In this document: positions 24,701 through 35,300 of the stretch, in pieces
How the letters are laid out: every line of letters begins with the position of its first letter
How positions within the stretch are numbered: the first letter of the stretch is position 1
Assembly (NCBI GenBank): GCA_024704765.1
Contig: JAKMXF010000088.1
Span: 434,001-498,000 of the forward strand
Length of the DNA: 64,000 nucleotides
Origin: Oopsacas minuta
Lineage: Eukaryota > Porifera > Hexactinellida > Lyssacinosida > Leucopsacidae
Reading direction: 5' to 3'
Translations under genes and position numbers: made by a program
Notes under the pieces: generated by a model
What the model was told of the DNA's origin: nothing
What the model saw: the letters and a program-made list of their open reading frames with translations, nothing else
The model's database searches: none

Positions 24701-27036
24701 GCGCTAATTCTTTTGCGCCAGCTGATGAGACATACCAATACTATCGTGCTTATACATCTGGTGTTCGTACTTTACCGAAACGTGTACGGCCACGGAAACC
24801 GCCGCGATCACAAATACAGAGTACTTACAATGCAAATGTTCCTTATTTCGAATCAGCATCAAATGTGCGGTCGCGTGTACAGAGTGTTTATTATAATCAT
24901 TTATCGGATTCTGTGAGTGTCGACAGAGGGGAAATGTCAACTGCTTCTTCCGTATTCTCACTTGATAATAGTTCTGATCTAATGGAAAGTCCTATGTGCT
25001 TTGAACGTACGAGTTTTATCGAGGAAAACGATCAATCTATTTCTCAACTTATACGGAATAATCTAGAAGGAACTGATCATATACTTTTTAACAAAGATGG
25101 TAAAGACAATTGTCTTCCTGATGAAGGTAGCATGCCTTTTATTGGGAATATGAAAAACGATAGGAAATTGAGTACAGCATTTTTCCCGGATGAAAATACA
25201 ACGACTGATCCGTATTTGGAGATTAAAGATGAACTTGCATCGAAGTTAGAGTCTATGCCTCTACGGTCTGGACGATCCCAATCTGGTTCCTCTACACCCA
25301 GTGGGAGGGGCTCACCTGATGTACGTGTCGGACGATATGAGGATTATATTTCTATTCCATACTTAAGTCCTTTAGTGTTGAGGAAGTCTCTAGAAAATCT
25401 TATCAACAAGGAAGGACATGAGTTCTTGAGTACTATTGCCTTTGTTAAGAGATCTCCATTCATTTATTGGAATCTTGTAAGTTCATTTATTCAATTTTTC
25501 TTTGGTTTTTGTTGATAATTTGTTGCAGTCAGCCAACGCGATCATACAGTCAACTCCCGCTATATCTAACACGGATATATCCAAATACCCGCTTATAACG
25601 AATTGTGATATTGTACATATATGGCCCCAAACCGTAAAAGTAACATAAATTGCTTCGGAGGAATTATCACGGTCACTTAAGCTTCGATTTAACGGGAGTT
25701 GAATGTACATGTTGTTTGTTTATTTGTTTATTATTTACTTTTGTAGATTTGGTATTTTCAACGTTTAGGCCTTCGCAGTCATCTACAAGACATTCTACTC
25801 AAGGTATTTATCATATTTTAAATTTTGAATACAATAATTTATTCGTTCAATTCTCCAATTAGTGTGTACACTATAAGAAGTGTTATATAGAGACTCTATG
25901 GGAACCTATAGGTCCTGAGGTGATAGTACCATTCTTACATTCTTTCTGGAAGATGCGAAATTTGAACCGTAAGTATATTATTCATATTCAGTGTAACCTC
26001 GTTAAAATACGAACTCTACCGATTAATATACCTCCTCATTGAGCTATTTAGTTCCTACCTTTATAATGGGCGTAACCAAATACTAATTACCAACTGTGGT
26101 AACTATGGAAACTGGGAATAAATCTCACAGTATAAATTTGGTGTGCTATTTCTTGAAGGGGTACCAAATTTCGGTGATACCCTGTTCTCCCTTGATCCCA
26201 TTAAAATAATAATTGCCCAGCTAATATTCGAGGAGATACCTTATTTCCTTATAAATCTGTATAACATTATGTTATATTGTAGAAACGATATCTCCTAACT
26301 CAACACATAGAAGGATCCAGCAAGTAGAACACATCTTACAAGCTATATCAATTAATGTAGAGTGTATGGATCTGGTAAAAGCCGCGAGACATATCCTGGA
26401 TAGTAGGAAGTTAGATTCACCAGATGCTCCTAGTCCTAGCATGTATAGGGAGATGTTGTTCTTGTTCCTTGTACTAACGAAAGATGATAACAGTGATATG
26501 ACAGGTATATTTCGTGACTATAAAGTTTTGGGATAATTACGCGTGTTAATGAGAATTATTTCAGCTCCACATGATGTCCATATAAGCATAGCGGGCGGGC
26601 AGTATTTCATATCACATTATTCTATGACGTTATCATAACACAAAATGGCCAATTCATGTAAAAATTCAATGACTCAACTTCTAAATATGTTAATTAAGCG
26701 TGTTAAAGGAGGTCTGTGAAGATATAATCACTGTTAAAATGGTGAAATAATGACAATATTCATGCGACAGGTAAACTTGATGCGAGCGGAGGAGCTGAAA
26801 TAAGTTCCCAACTAACAGTGGCCTTAGTAATATACCAGATACTCACGTCACTTTCTATTGAATTAAACCCTGTAATTTATTATTTAGAAAAACTACGGAA
26901 ATATGATCGTCATTACAAACAGACAATAAGCTACCTGCCAAAAGAATACTCCCTCATGTTAACACAATACGACCATATACCTAATGACGTCTTTATACAC
27001 TGTAGGAAGATATTTGGACCTCTGCGTATAATTTGA
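12702..27036 (+). CDS. DENND4: DENND4-type Rab guanine-nucleotide exchange factor
   Basis: A gene of about 33 exons encoding roughly 1,800 residues (1,801 or 1,817 depending on the last acceptor); human DENND4 proteins are of similar size. DENND4A-C activate Rab10 through their DENN domain. The start is set by MELDTARVADYFVICGLN, aligning with the N-terminus of vertebrate DENND4. Order: MABP domain, uDENN-cDENN-dDENN, a conserved block containing GQCYSLWFLYLP, long serine-rich linkers, a CPHC...CQYC cysteine module, and a C-terminal region with FIYWNLIWYFQRLGL, typical of the family. Every exon junction keeps frame. About half of the introns hold a short inverted-repeat element, and one intron contains TOM22. 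A polyadenylation signal lies 140 bases past the stop. Confidence 0.93.
13056..13190. repeat. Family-A MITE
   Basis: A short copy with an internal deletion, in DENND4 intron 1. Confidence 0.75.
13812..13830. repeat. TA microsatellite
   Basis: A run of alternating TA in DENND4 intron 2. Confidence 0.8.
14228..14285. repeat. Family-A MITE fragment
   Basis: Right end only (AACGGGAGTTGAATGTA), 36 bases before the exon 3 acceptor of DENND4. Confidence 0.6.
14990..15062. repeat. MITE fragment, family J
   Basis: Shares ACAGAAGTGATTCTTTGCCC and TAGCTTGAAAGTAATTGATT with the copies at 12025 and 62505. It lies upstream of TOM22. Confidence 0.5.
15805..16140 (+). CDS. TOMM22: TOM22, mitochondrial import receptor subunit, nested in a DENND4 intron
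   Basis: A 111-residue intronless protein. TOM22 is the central receptor and organiser of the outer-membrane translocase. It takes presequence proteins from TOM20 and docks TOM40. The family signature IAERIWGLSEMFPERV (residues 17-32) is followed by one membrane span at about 56-76 with the conserved proline kink (Pro71), then a short intermembrane-space tail rich in glutamine. Upstream acidic residues (TELEDHTIIELVPE) form the expected cytosolic part. It lies within the 2.1-kb fourth intron of DENND4, on the same strand, and has its own start and stop. Lack of introns suggests a retroposed or intron-stripped copy. Confidence 0.9.
   Translation: MTELEDHTIIELVPESIAERIWGLSEMFPERVQTVTGSFTTNTVKGIIFSWKFIRSSLWVLSTSLAIGVLPLVVVQQRIAFEDMMNEQRKQGLFGPAVPGDPSSQHEPMRT
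17231..17290. repeat. Family-B MITE fragment
   Basis: Left part only (CAGTATAATCTTCACAAACG), in a 160-base DENND4 intron. Confidence 0.55.
18298..18442. repeat. Family-B MITE
   Basis: Both ends present (CAGTGTAAACC and GGTTACACTG). It lies in DENND4 intron 10. Confidence 0.75.
20223..20364. repeat. Family-B MITE
   Basis: Both ends present (CAGTGTAATCTCCACAAACG and GGAGGTCTCACTG). It lies in DENND4 intron 16. Confidence 0.75.
20544..20642. repeat. Family-A MITE, short form
   Basis: 99 bases inside a 179-base DENND4 intron; both ends present, core deleted. Confidence 0.75.
21091..21172. repeat. Family-A MITE fragment
   Basis: Left half (CCGTTATATCGAAGCTCAA) in DENND4 intron 20. Confidence 0.55.
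21530..21700. repeat. Family-A MITE, reversed
   Basis: 171 bases in a 264-base DENND4 intron, inverted relative to the copy at 5606. Confidence 0.8.
22254..22385. repeat. Family-A MITE, reversed, left end lost
   Basis: It retains GGTCCCTTGAGCTTCGTTAT and the GGAGTTAACTG end, in DENND4 intron 25. Confidence 0.7.
23275..23354. repeat. hAT-like MITE fragment, family G
   Basis: Ends TTGGGAACCGCTGCA, with GTCTCCACGGGTGAC upstream. Confidence 0.5.
23372..23613. repeat. MITE, family I
   Basis: Right end GAACTCCACTGTA and an internal inverse copy (CTAATAGCGAATTCCAC), immediately before DENND4 exon 27. Confidence 0.4.
24262..24371. repeat. Family-B MITE next to an acceptor
   Basis: 110 bases in a 150-base DENND4 intron. 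It ends 10 bases before the AG of exon 29. Confidence 0.7.
25547..25707. repeat. Family-A MITE, reversed
   Basis: 161 bases in a 270-base DENND4 intron, with both ends clear. Confidence 0.8.
26544..26820. repeat. Family-E MITE reaching the last DENND4 exon
   Basis: Family E has inverted ends carrying TTATTTCAGCTCC and GGAGCTGAAATAAGTTCCC. This copy's right end runs into the exon ending at 27036 and offers both possible splice acceptors. It shares a long body with the copy at 44330. Confidence 0.75.
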
Positions 27037-27175
27037 GACCATTAACAATAGGCGGCCTTTTCCTATTTTACTATGTCTTTCGACCTGTTACACATATTTA
27101 TATATCAACCATTTGTTGTACAAAATATAATTCTATTTGCTGTGCACATTTAAATCGTACTTGTATTGTAAAATG

Positions 27176-27181
27176 AATAAA
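27176..27181 (+). terminator. AATAAA polyadenylation signal for DENND4
   Basis: Canonical hexamer 140 bases after the DENND4 stop codon, in T-rich context. No transcript evidence. Confidence 0.5.
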
Positions 27182-27256
27182 TTTTGTGTTTGGATGTATA
27201 ATTAGAATTCTGGAGTGAATCGTTAATTTTCTCTCATAGATAATATTTCGGATTGA

Positions 27257-27411
27257 GGGAACTTCTCGGGGAACTTCTGGTAACGAAGTGAAAAATATTA
27301 GAGGTAATTCCTAGTCCCAAACAAATGAACCTTCATAAGCTGGGATGAGAGTAGCATTTATCGGCGTCCCTGACACTGTAGCCCATTTGTGGAGGTTACA
27401 CTTTATATGAT
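27257..27411. repeat. Family-B MITE
   Basis: Shares ATTCCTAGTCC and ends GTGGAGGTTACACT. It lies between DENND4 and VIPAS39. Confidence 0.65.
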
Positions 27412-27710
27412 AGGGACAGCAGTATTGCTGATTTAGAATTACACCATTTTTGACCTGGCTACCGAAATATATGTGTATTAACCGGAGCTATTAGCATGGT
27501 TTTGTTTCTGGACAAGTGACCCGTATTTAGAATGTTGACGCTTTGTGTGTTGTGTTTTTCTCCAAATATTCAAAAGATCACACTCTGAACTACATTTTTG
27601 CAATTTTTAGCATACTAATAGACAATATTTTTTATATGAATAATTGTGACCCAAAATACACTCCAACATTGTCTTAGAAATTAATTCAAGAATTGATTCT
27701 TCAATTAGAA

Positions 27711-29105
27711 ATGGACGCATTATCTCCACTTTTATCAAAAGGTGCATCCAAGAAAGAAGCGAATTATTTTAATTTTGATGATGATTTTGAATCCAAATTG
27801 ATGTCAGATGAATACCAGGATGTTTCTGCGAAAGAGTTTCGCAGTTCTAGCATTGCACACCAAATGAAGGATTCTGTATTCACAGTCCAAGAAGATGAAT
27901 CGGGTATCAAAATAGGAGCGCCGATTTATCAACCAGAACTCGAAAAAATCGATATATCTAACCCTGAAACTGTCAAATTTACTACAACACCAGAAAAAGC
28001 CCCAGAAGAGCCGATTCCAGAAATTCTGGAAAAAATCGAAAGTGCTATTGAGCCTAGTGATATTATTCGCGATATTTTTCTAGGCAAACATACTTGGATT
28101 GGCAGATTTAGGGAACTTTCGAAAAAACGCGAGCTATTAAAACTTGCGTTAGAAACATACGATCAAAATACTATTTTCTCAGTTCTTTGGCATTTGAAAG
28201 CGACTCTTAGTAACGAAGTATTGATAAACACATTGGATGAATTTCCTGCTTCAAAACTGCATTATTATACTCTTTTACAACAGAAAGGACTAGAGGAGGA
28301 ATTAATTACAACCACACATGCTTGCAAGGACTATGGAAAAAGTGGTTTGTTAAAGTTAAAACAAGCTAGGAGATTAGGTGATCCCTACAAACAATTTCTT
28401 ATGATGAAAGATTGTGAAAATTATTTCAGGAAATTTGGGTTTATACAATTGGCGGATTTTGTTTTGGATGAATGTGATTTGTTGGACGCTCAACTTTCAA
28501 TTCATACTTTTGAGAAATCAACTGGCATGATACAAGAAGGAATAGGAAGTGTAGAAATATTCAGTCCAGTTCTGAAAACACCGAACTTTACAACTTTATA
28601 TTATCTCTGTCTACGACATTTTCATTCGAATACTGGCTTATCTTCTCCGACTAATTTCCAAGCTAAATTTGATATCTCAAATGCTGATTTCTTGTGTATA
28701 GCATTGAGTGCTAGATCACAGGTTAAAGACTGGCAAAGCGTTGATAATCTACTCAAGAAATACCAAACTAAAACCTGGTTTGGTAAAAATAATTCATTCG
28801 TGTTAGCCCCAGAGAAAATTATTGAGATTTTCCATCAAAAAGATCCTTCCCCGTGGGTCGCAACTGGTAACGAATTGAGAGACAGTTTAATAGTGTCTCT
28901 TCTCAACCAAATTGAGGACTTAGAAGAGAGATATTTATGGTCTTTTAACTTTTTATGTCATCCTGTTGTTATCGATACTCTCGTAAAATTGAAGGACAAA
29001 AATCGATTAGAAAATTATGTTACATATTTGCCTCGTACTTCAAAGTATTTGAGACAGATTGGTGACAAGCTTGCGGCTAAGTCGATTATTTGGAGAGATT
29101 CGTAG
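27711..29105 (+). CDS. VIPAS39: VIPAS39 / SPE-39, VPS33B-interacting trafficking protein
   Basis: A 464-residue intronless protein close to the human length (493). VIPAS39 (VIPAR, SPE-39, VPS16B) pairs with VPS33B and works in late endosome/lysosome delivery, apical-basolateral polarity and collagen processing. The N-terminus is acidic and disordered. From about residue 140 a Vps16-C-like helical solenoid follows. Family marks are TKTWFGKNNSFVLAPEKIIE, then HPVVIDTLVKLKDKNRLENY near the C-terminus. The start at 27711 is the first ATG of the frame; a few sense codons precede it. The vertebrate gene has many introns, so the single exon here is unusual. Confidence 0.9.
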   Translation: MDALSPLLSKGASKKEANYFNFDDDFESKLMSDEYQDVSAKEFRSSSIAHQMKDSVFTVQEDESGIKIGAPIYQPELEKIDISNPETVKFTTTPEKAPEEPIPEILEKIESAIEPSDIIRDIFLGKHTWIGRFRELSKKRELLKLALETYDQNTIFSVLWHLKATLSNEVLINTLDEFPASKLHYYTLLQQKGLEEELITTTHACKDYGKSGLLKLKQARRLGDPYKQFLMMKDCENYFRKFGFIQLADFVLDECDLLDAQLSIHTFEKSTGMIQEGIGSVEIFSPVLKTPNFTTLYYLCLRHFHSNTGLSSPTNFQAKFDISNADFLCIALSARSQVKDWQSVDNLLKKYQTKTWFGKNNSFVLAPEKIIEIFHQKDPSPWVATGNELRDSLIVSLLNQIEDLEERYLWSFNFLCHPVVIDTLVKLKDKNRLENYVTYLPRTSKYLRQIGDKLAAKSIIWRDS

Positions 29106-29369
29106 ATAGTTTTATATCCTGCTTGTATTTTAATATATTCAATTGCATGCTATCATTGTATAAAGTTGATTATCTACTTACCAAACTCTTTACAATTTTC
29201 CGGAGTTTCACATTATTTCCCTATTAAACACAAAATATCCAGAAATATTGTAAAAAGTAGAATAATATTCTCAGATTTTCAAGTGATATCTCGGGTTAAG
29301 TGTATTTGTTTGTGTTAGTTTATTGTTATTTTTGGCATAATAGAATTAGGAAATTCAACCCGATCACTG

Positions 29370-32300
29370 ATGGAATGGAGCTTCGAAAGTGAACCGATAG
29401 TACGACGCCACAGTCTCCAGGAGACGATTATTCCACTGACAGAACATTCTAGTACTCCCTCACTTAAGTCACAATATAGTGACCTAGAGGGAGAATGCAA
29501 AATTGTAAGTATTTACACATTACACATTTATAAATACAGTGTAACCTCCACAAATGGAGCCTGTGGAAACGGAGTGAATAAAATTGGCGAATGAACCTCT
29601 ACGAAAGGGGAATTCGGCAGAAACTGGGAAACGGATAGTACTTATGATTTTATTGAATTTTCAACTCGAATAATCCATAGTCTATAATTCTGTAATATTT
29701 CAGGTAAGATTCTTTCTTGACACGCTAAGTGGAGAATTAATGAAGACAATAGAAATAGAAGGTAGTCCTACATCTGCAGAAATGATATTTCTACTATTAG
29801 AGAAATATTCCCCTGTCCTAAGTACAGATATAAGTGTTTGTGATGACTTCCAATTGATACAGCTGGGACAAGATGGTTTGTAACATGTTTTGACAACTTA
29901 TCATTAACATATTACTATTACCAATTACAGTTAACCCCCCATTATATCGAACATGGATATGTCCGAATACCCACTTATGTCTAAGTGTTAGATTGTGCAA
30001 ATATTATCACAAATCGTCAAAGTATGTTACATGTTACTTTTCATCGGTTGTATCGAAAAATCGAAAAAATATCGCGGTCCCTGGAGCTTCAATATAACTG
30101 GGGTTTTTGATGGTAAATCAATTCTCGTTTGATCAGCTTATTTATAGCTATTTTATTCATTTTTATAACGTCTAGATATGGTAATATTCAGCACATACAA
30201 CTTGTTAATCCGTTTATTAGAGTTCGAATAAAATCAGACTATAATCAAGTTTCATAATTTGCTAACTCTATAGTCATATAACTTCCCAGCTGGTATTATA
30301 GTTGCAAGACATATTTATAGGCGCCGATCATAACTGTTTAAAATTGCTCTCAAACTTCACTCAGTTATATGTCTGTTAAGATCACTGAATATCCCAAGTT
30401 TCGTCGTATTTTGTACACAATTCACGAACCGTTGTTTGAAGATGGATCATTGAAAGGTTAGTTGCAGTAAAATATAATTATTGGGATTACCTCATTCGTT
30501 AATTTAAGAAATTCGTTTGCAAATACTTAGCAAATATTCGAGATGGAATGACAAATTGCATATCTGTTATATATTTATTATTATCTCTTATTGGTAGCTA
30601 GTCAAATATTTGTTCATTTCTTTAGCCAGGTTTTGTTTGAAGAACTAGTAAGTGTTACAAACTTGAAATTAGGCAGGTGTGTATTGTGTATGGTGTAACT
30701 AGGAACAATATCTTATTTCTCAGCGATCGCACTTTCTGAGAAAATGTTACAAATTCTTTGATCTATCAGTTTTGAGGGTTTAGCCAGCATATCTTAGGCT
30801 GACGTTATATTGAATGTACAAGTTAGTAAATTGATTGGCTTATGAGCAAAATTATCACGAAAAATCTCAAAAAATACAGCAAATTGTAATTCAAATTCCA
30901 AACACACTTTACAAGAAATATATTGATTAGTCAAATTACTACTCAATACACATTATAAGATTAGATTTACCGATAATCTATACAAGAATCCATTAGTTAT
31001 CTCCCATTCTCTTCACGATTAATTGAAACAATGTTAATGACCTTTTATCACTCAACTTAACTCAAATCTCTGATAACGGTTAATATGATACCAAAGTCTA
31101 CAATAGGTGCCATATGACGAGTTTCCACAAGTCTATCAATTATAATTATCTTACTGGTTTAATTGTGTTCTAATTGTTGTGTTTTTGTATAGAAAAGTTG
31201 AAATTATTAAGAAATAGTGTATTTTACAGTAATCGTACTATGTTCAGACCATAATTATACACTGTTCCTATGGCAGAGAGATCAAGAGCTTAAAAGATAA
31301 GCCAACAATCGTTATGACTATTAGGCTAGCTCATAAATTCACAAAGAAATATAGTGATAAACCACTTAATGAAGAACAAAGTATCACTCTATTCCTCCTA
31401 TTTAATACTCTTATATGGAGTTGTCATTATATATCCCTGATGCTATGGTCTGCCCTGCAATCTCAATAATTAATCCACCACATCAATGTACAGTTACTCC
31501 CTCCTTCATCTAGCATTCTATTTTAATATTACAGCTACTCTTTTCTTCTTACACAAATACAATGCGTTAGATATTAATGCAGTTTACAGTATTACCTCTC
31601 TGTAGTGAACCCACTCGGAACAGAAATTTTTGTTCACTAGCCAGAGGTGTTCATTAACCAGAGGTTCAAATTAGGTGATTGGGATCAATTTGGGGCTGAA
31701 GAATAGTGTTCAGTGTTTAGAGGTGTTCACTAGTGGAGGTTTCACTGATTTCGATTAGCCTAGCCCTTATCAAAATACTCCTTAGATTCTTCTAAGTTCC
31801 TTATACTGACTCAGTGTCAAATCTTGATCGGGGATTCTATTTTTACTTAAGATTATTACTTCCTCCTTTGACCAGGACCGTAATTTGGGATTTTCGTCTG
31901 AGCTGTAAGTAAATTTTGTTAACAGTAGAATCTTCACGCTACATTCAAACAGTTTATCAATACGAATATTTAAGTCGAATTTAATGCTGATAGACTATCA
32001 TTTCGAATAATTAACAATATGAATGCACTATTCAACCGTAATCAATCAAATTTACCCCATGCCCTTATGTTCTTGTTATCATTTCACTGATATATTTTTG
32101 ATCTGTACTGATACCATCGAGTTTGCATTAATTCAAACTCCATTAATACTTCCGAGGGATCTGTTCTTTTCGCATAAGTGTTTCATTAGTTATTGGATAT
32201 ACTCGTATTCACATTATAATTTGAGTGCTAAGATATATATAATTATTCAAAATAATTATTCACCATTAATGACAAATACGAAAGCTTTGTATATCTGATT

Positions 32301-35300
32301 TAGCAAATTCATTCGAATGAACGAACAAACTGCTCGGAATAATTCAATGATGGAGAGAGATATTAGAATGATTTGTAGCTGGCTAATCGATTTCTATATT
32401 GACAGTTACATACAGTGTGAGTAGTGAACAGATGTATATCAGATGTATATCAGGTTCTTCCTTACTAAATATGGATCGTTATCCATTTCCGAACATTTTA
32501 GAATTCATTTAGAGTCACTAGTCTGTTTGGGGTTTGCTTCCACATGAATTAATGGTATCTTATGAATATTTTTATTGTGTTTGAGAATGTTTTAGTGACT
32601 CAATTTCTGTTTTTGCTAGATTCGGATAAACTGTTTTGAATTCCAAATCCCTTTCTTGTAACTAGCTTCTACATATGCCAATGAGGTTACCTTTATATTA
32701 TTCAATCATAAGTAAATTATTACAAATCTGTCCGTAACAGCCAGTGGTAGCGAACAAGTTCAAAGCTTACCCATCAGCATTCGTGGGAATGTTAATTTTA
32801 TTTGTCATATGGGAAGATAATTGAATATTCTATGAGAATTCATACTGATATGCTATATGTTTTATCAAAGTTGTTAAACGTATTTGTATCGAATTTCCGT
32901 CCATTATCAGGGTATTATCCGGTACGTAACAGAATCGCTGTTTTCGTTAATACTTAACATGGATCATCGTTTTATCATACATATATGACGTCAAGAAGCT
33001 AGTATATATCTATAAGCACGAAGTTCTCATTCCATTTTTGCGTGTTTCTTTATCCAGGAATTTCTGGCTCGGTATTTCTTCTTCAGGAACTCTCCCCTAC
33101 GGGAGATAGTCAGTAGAAATTCGTGTCCCTATCTGACATACGTATCAAGATTACGTATTCAATGTTTTATTAACAGAATACATTGCAAGGTATTTTACTG
33201 TTTTGTGAGTATAAATTACGTGGATTTCTGCTACGCACCTCAACAAGCCTTTATGTGGCTTATATAATTAATTTTAACGTTCTACACATCAACAGAAAAC
33301 TCCTTGTATTCTGTATATATATATATATGGCCACTCCCTTTTCATAGAAATTTCTTGTCTATAATCTTTGATGTTTTGATAATGAATTGAGTTCATTAAT
33401 GTTGATATACGCAAAGCTGTTAGTCCTAGACAGGTTGCAGGGCTGTCTCCGTCAATACTTTTTATATTACGCCATTATTTGGTTTAGAAACTATCTGATT
33501 TATTGCCCGTATACTTTCATGTTTGTAGTATTAAACTTTGCACACGAATCGCTTATCAGAGAAAGTACATTTGATTATGCTATATAGTTGGACAGATGCT
33601 TAATACTAACCTACTTAGTAACTTGAATCATCTCCGTTAAAATATCATTCAAAGTATTCTAGATAGCAGATTCGGCTATACACGTATTTTAAATATTAGG
33701 TTATGTGGAAAAAGCTTTAAATTATTAGAATTTTGTTCTATAGAGTTAACTCTCGTTATATCGAAGCTCAAGGGGCTGCAATAATTACAGGGTTGCCATG
33801 GGTATGGAGATCATTTTCTTGCTATGGGAAACCCTTGGGAATTCTATTCCTCACCCTGGCGCCTTCTCTTGCGATGAATAAATTCATTTTTTTCAGAGTT
33901 GCTTTCGGAATGGATATATCGAGGTCTGAAATTATACAAATTTGGCCCCAAACCGTTGAACTCCGCGTATATCGATGTAATTATCGCCGTCCCTTGAGCT
34001 TCGATAATGGGAGTTGACTATAATAGCAAAATTTTTACTATCCCTTTTTTTAGTTCGGAAAATCGAACTCTGCTTGTTTCGAAGTCTTCAGAACAGTCTG
34101 AATCTGTTCGATAAATATTTCAACGAACATCGCTTATACGGGGTATAACATGGTTTTGATCAAAGTGAATACACATATCCTTTGGACTTCGATATACCAA
34201 AAATTGTCAGCATGCAAATTCCATCGTATATTTAAAATATTTCGCGATATGTTGATTTCCACATGTTGAATATTTCTATACTAATAGACTATTACATATA
34301 CTGCCAGTTAAAGAATAATGCTAACACCGATATCTTTTAAAGAATGTGTCTTGTAATATTCCACGAAACTAATTGGTAATTTAACTGTTAAGCTTATCCT
34401 TAGTTATCTGTACTTGTATTTCAATGTTGGCCAATTCGTATATATATACGTATATCATAAGCCCCCTTAGATCTATTGAATTATACTGACAAGGTTTACC
34501 ACACACTCTTTGTACTATAGAAAGTATAAATAAGAATATTGAATATTCATTTTTTGTATATTTCAGAATTTTAAGGTAAATATTTGCATTTGTTCTTTGT
34601 TAGCATTTGTTTGTTTACACATATTTATTATTATTGTTATTTTATAGGTGATAAGATACTTTATCCAGGAGATCAGCCGTTTTCTAATTCAAACAATTAT
34701 CCTTTTGGTAGTACAGAAAATTTCAATTTTCTTTTGAAAGATAAACGAAAATTCGATCAGAAATCAAACCCTTCAACTCTAGACTCGATGCTTAAGTTTG
34801 GCAAGTAGGTTTCTCATTGTGTTTCCCATCTTTATGAGAATTGAACCAAAACGTATAAATTCCACAATGTTTAATTCGTTTAAGTTTATTATCAGTTTAA
34901 TTAAACAGGTAGCAGAGCTGGCGTCTATGTAATCAACTGATAAAAATAGTTTATTGACTCTTTTCTTATAAATTTTCAAATTCCGCTTAACTATTTTCGT
35001 AATGTCTTTAATACAGTCAGGGGACAAAAGTATTCGACCACACAAATATATTGTCATAAATTGTATACTCTTTCCCGCTCCTATATATTGTGTAGTCTAT
35101 ATTCGTAGCTGCTATCTAGTAATTTGTATAGAATAACATATGTTTTCAAGAATTTCAAAAAAATATTTTAGATTGACACTTTTTGAAGGTGTTAATTATC
35201 AATAATTATTAGATAATTATTGATAATCAAAATATGTGGTAATTCAAAACCTATTAAGAATCTATAATTTCTGACTTGATATTTGAATTCTACGTAGGCG

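Larger units (their letters stand above)
21186..27036 (+). other. DENND4: DENND4 exons 21-33: C-terminal half
   Basis: Exons 21186-21300, 21436-21476, 21741-21846, 21910-21954, 22104-22232, 22449-23208, 23638-24067, 24177-24231, 24382-25476, 25747-25803, 25863-25968, 26283-26504 and a last exon ending at 27036. Its acceptor is either 26770 or 26818; both keep frame. The two large exons (760 and 1,095 bases) encode low-complexity serine/proline-rich linkers. The CPHC...CQYC pair of CxxC motifs straddles the 24067/24177 junction. Confidence 0.82.
27037..27710. other. Intergenic spacer, DENND4 to VIPAS39
   Basis: It contains the DENND4 3' trailer with its poly(A) signal, a family-B element at 27257-27411, and the presumed VIPAS39 promoter. 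No other gene is seen. Confidence 0.5.
30457..34647 (+). other. Long intron of the RADIL-like gene
   Basis: About 4.2 kb, the largest gap between coding exons. Recognised inside are an inverted-repeat element at 31587-31747 and a family-A element with an insertion at 33742-34021. The short frames present show no protein-like composition. The rest looks like plain AT-rich intron. Confidence 0.6.

Noticed and set aside
32023-32298. 91-codon frame in the long RADIL-like intron
   Set aside because: Composition is that of translated AT-rich intron, with no initiation context or domain.
34779-35057. Minus-strand frame of 92 codons
   Set aside because: It overlaps the end of the Tc1-like foldback and shows no transposase motifs.
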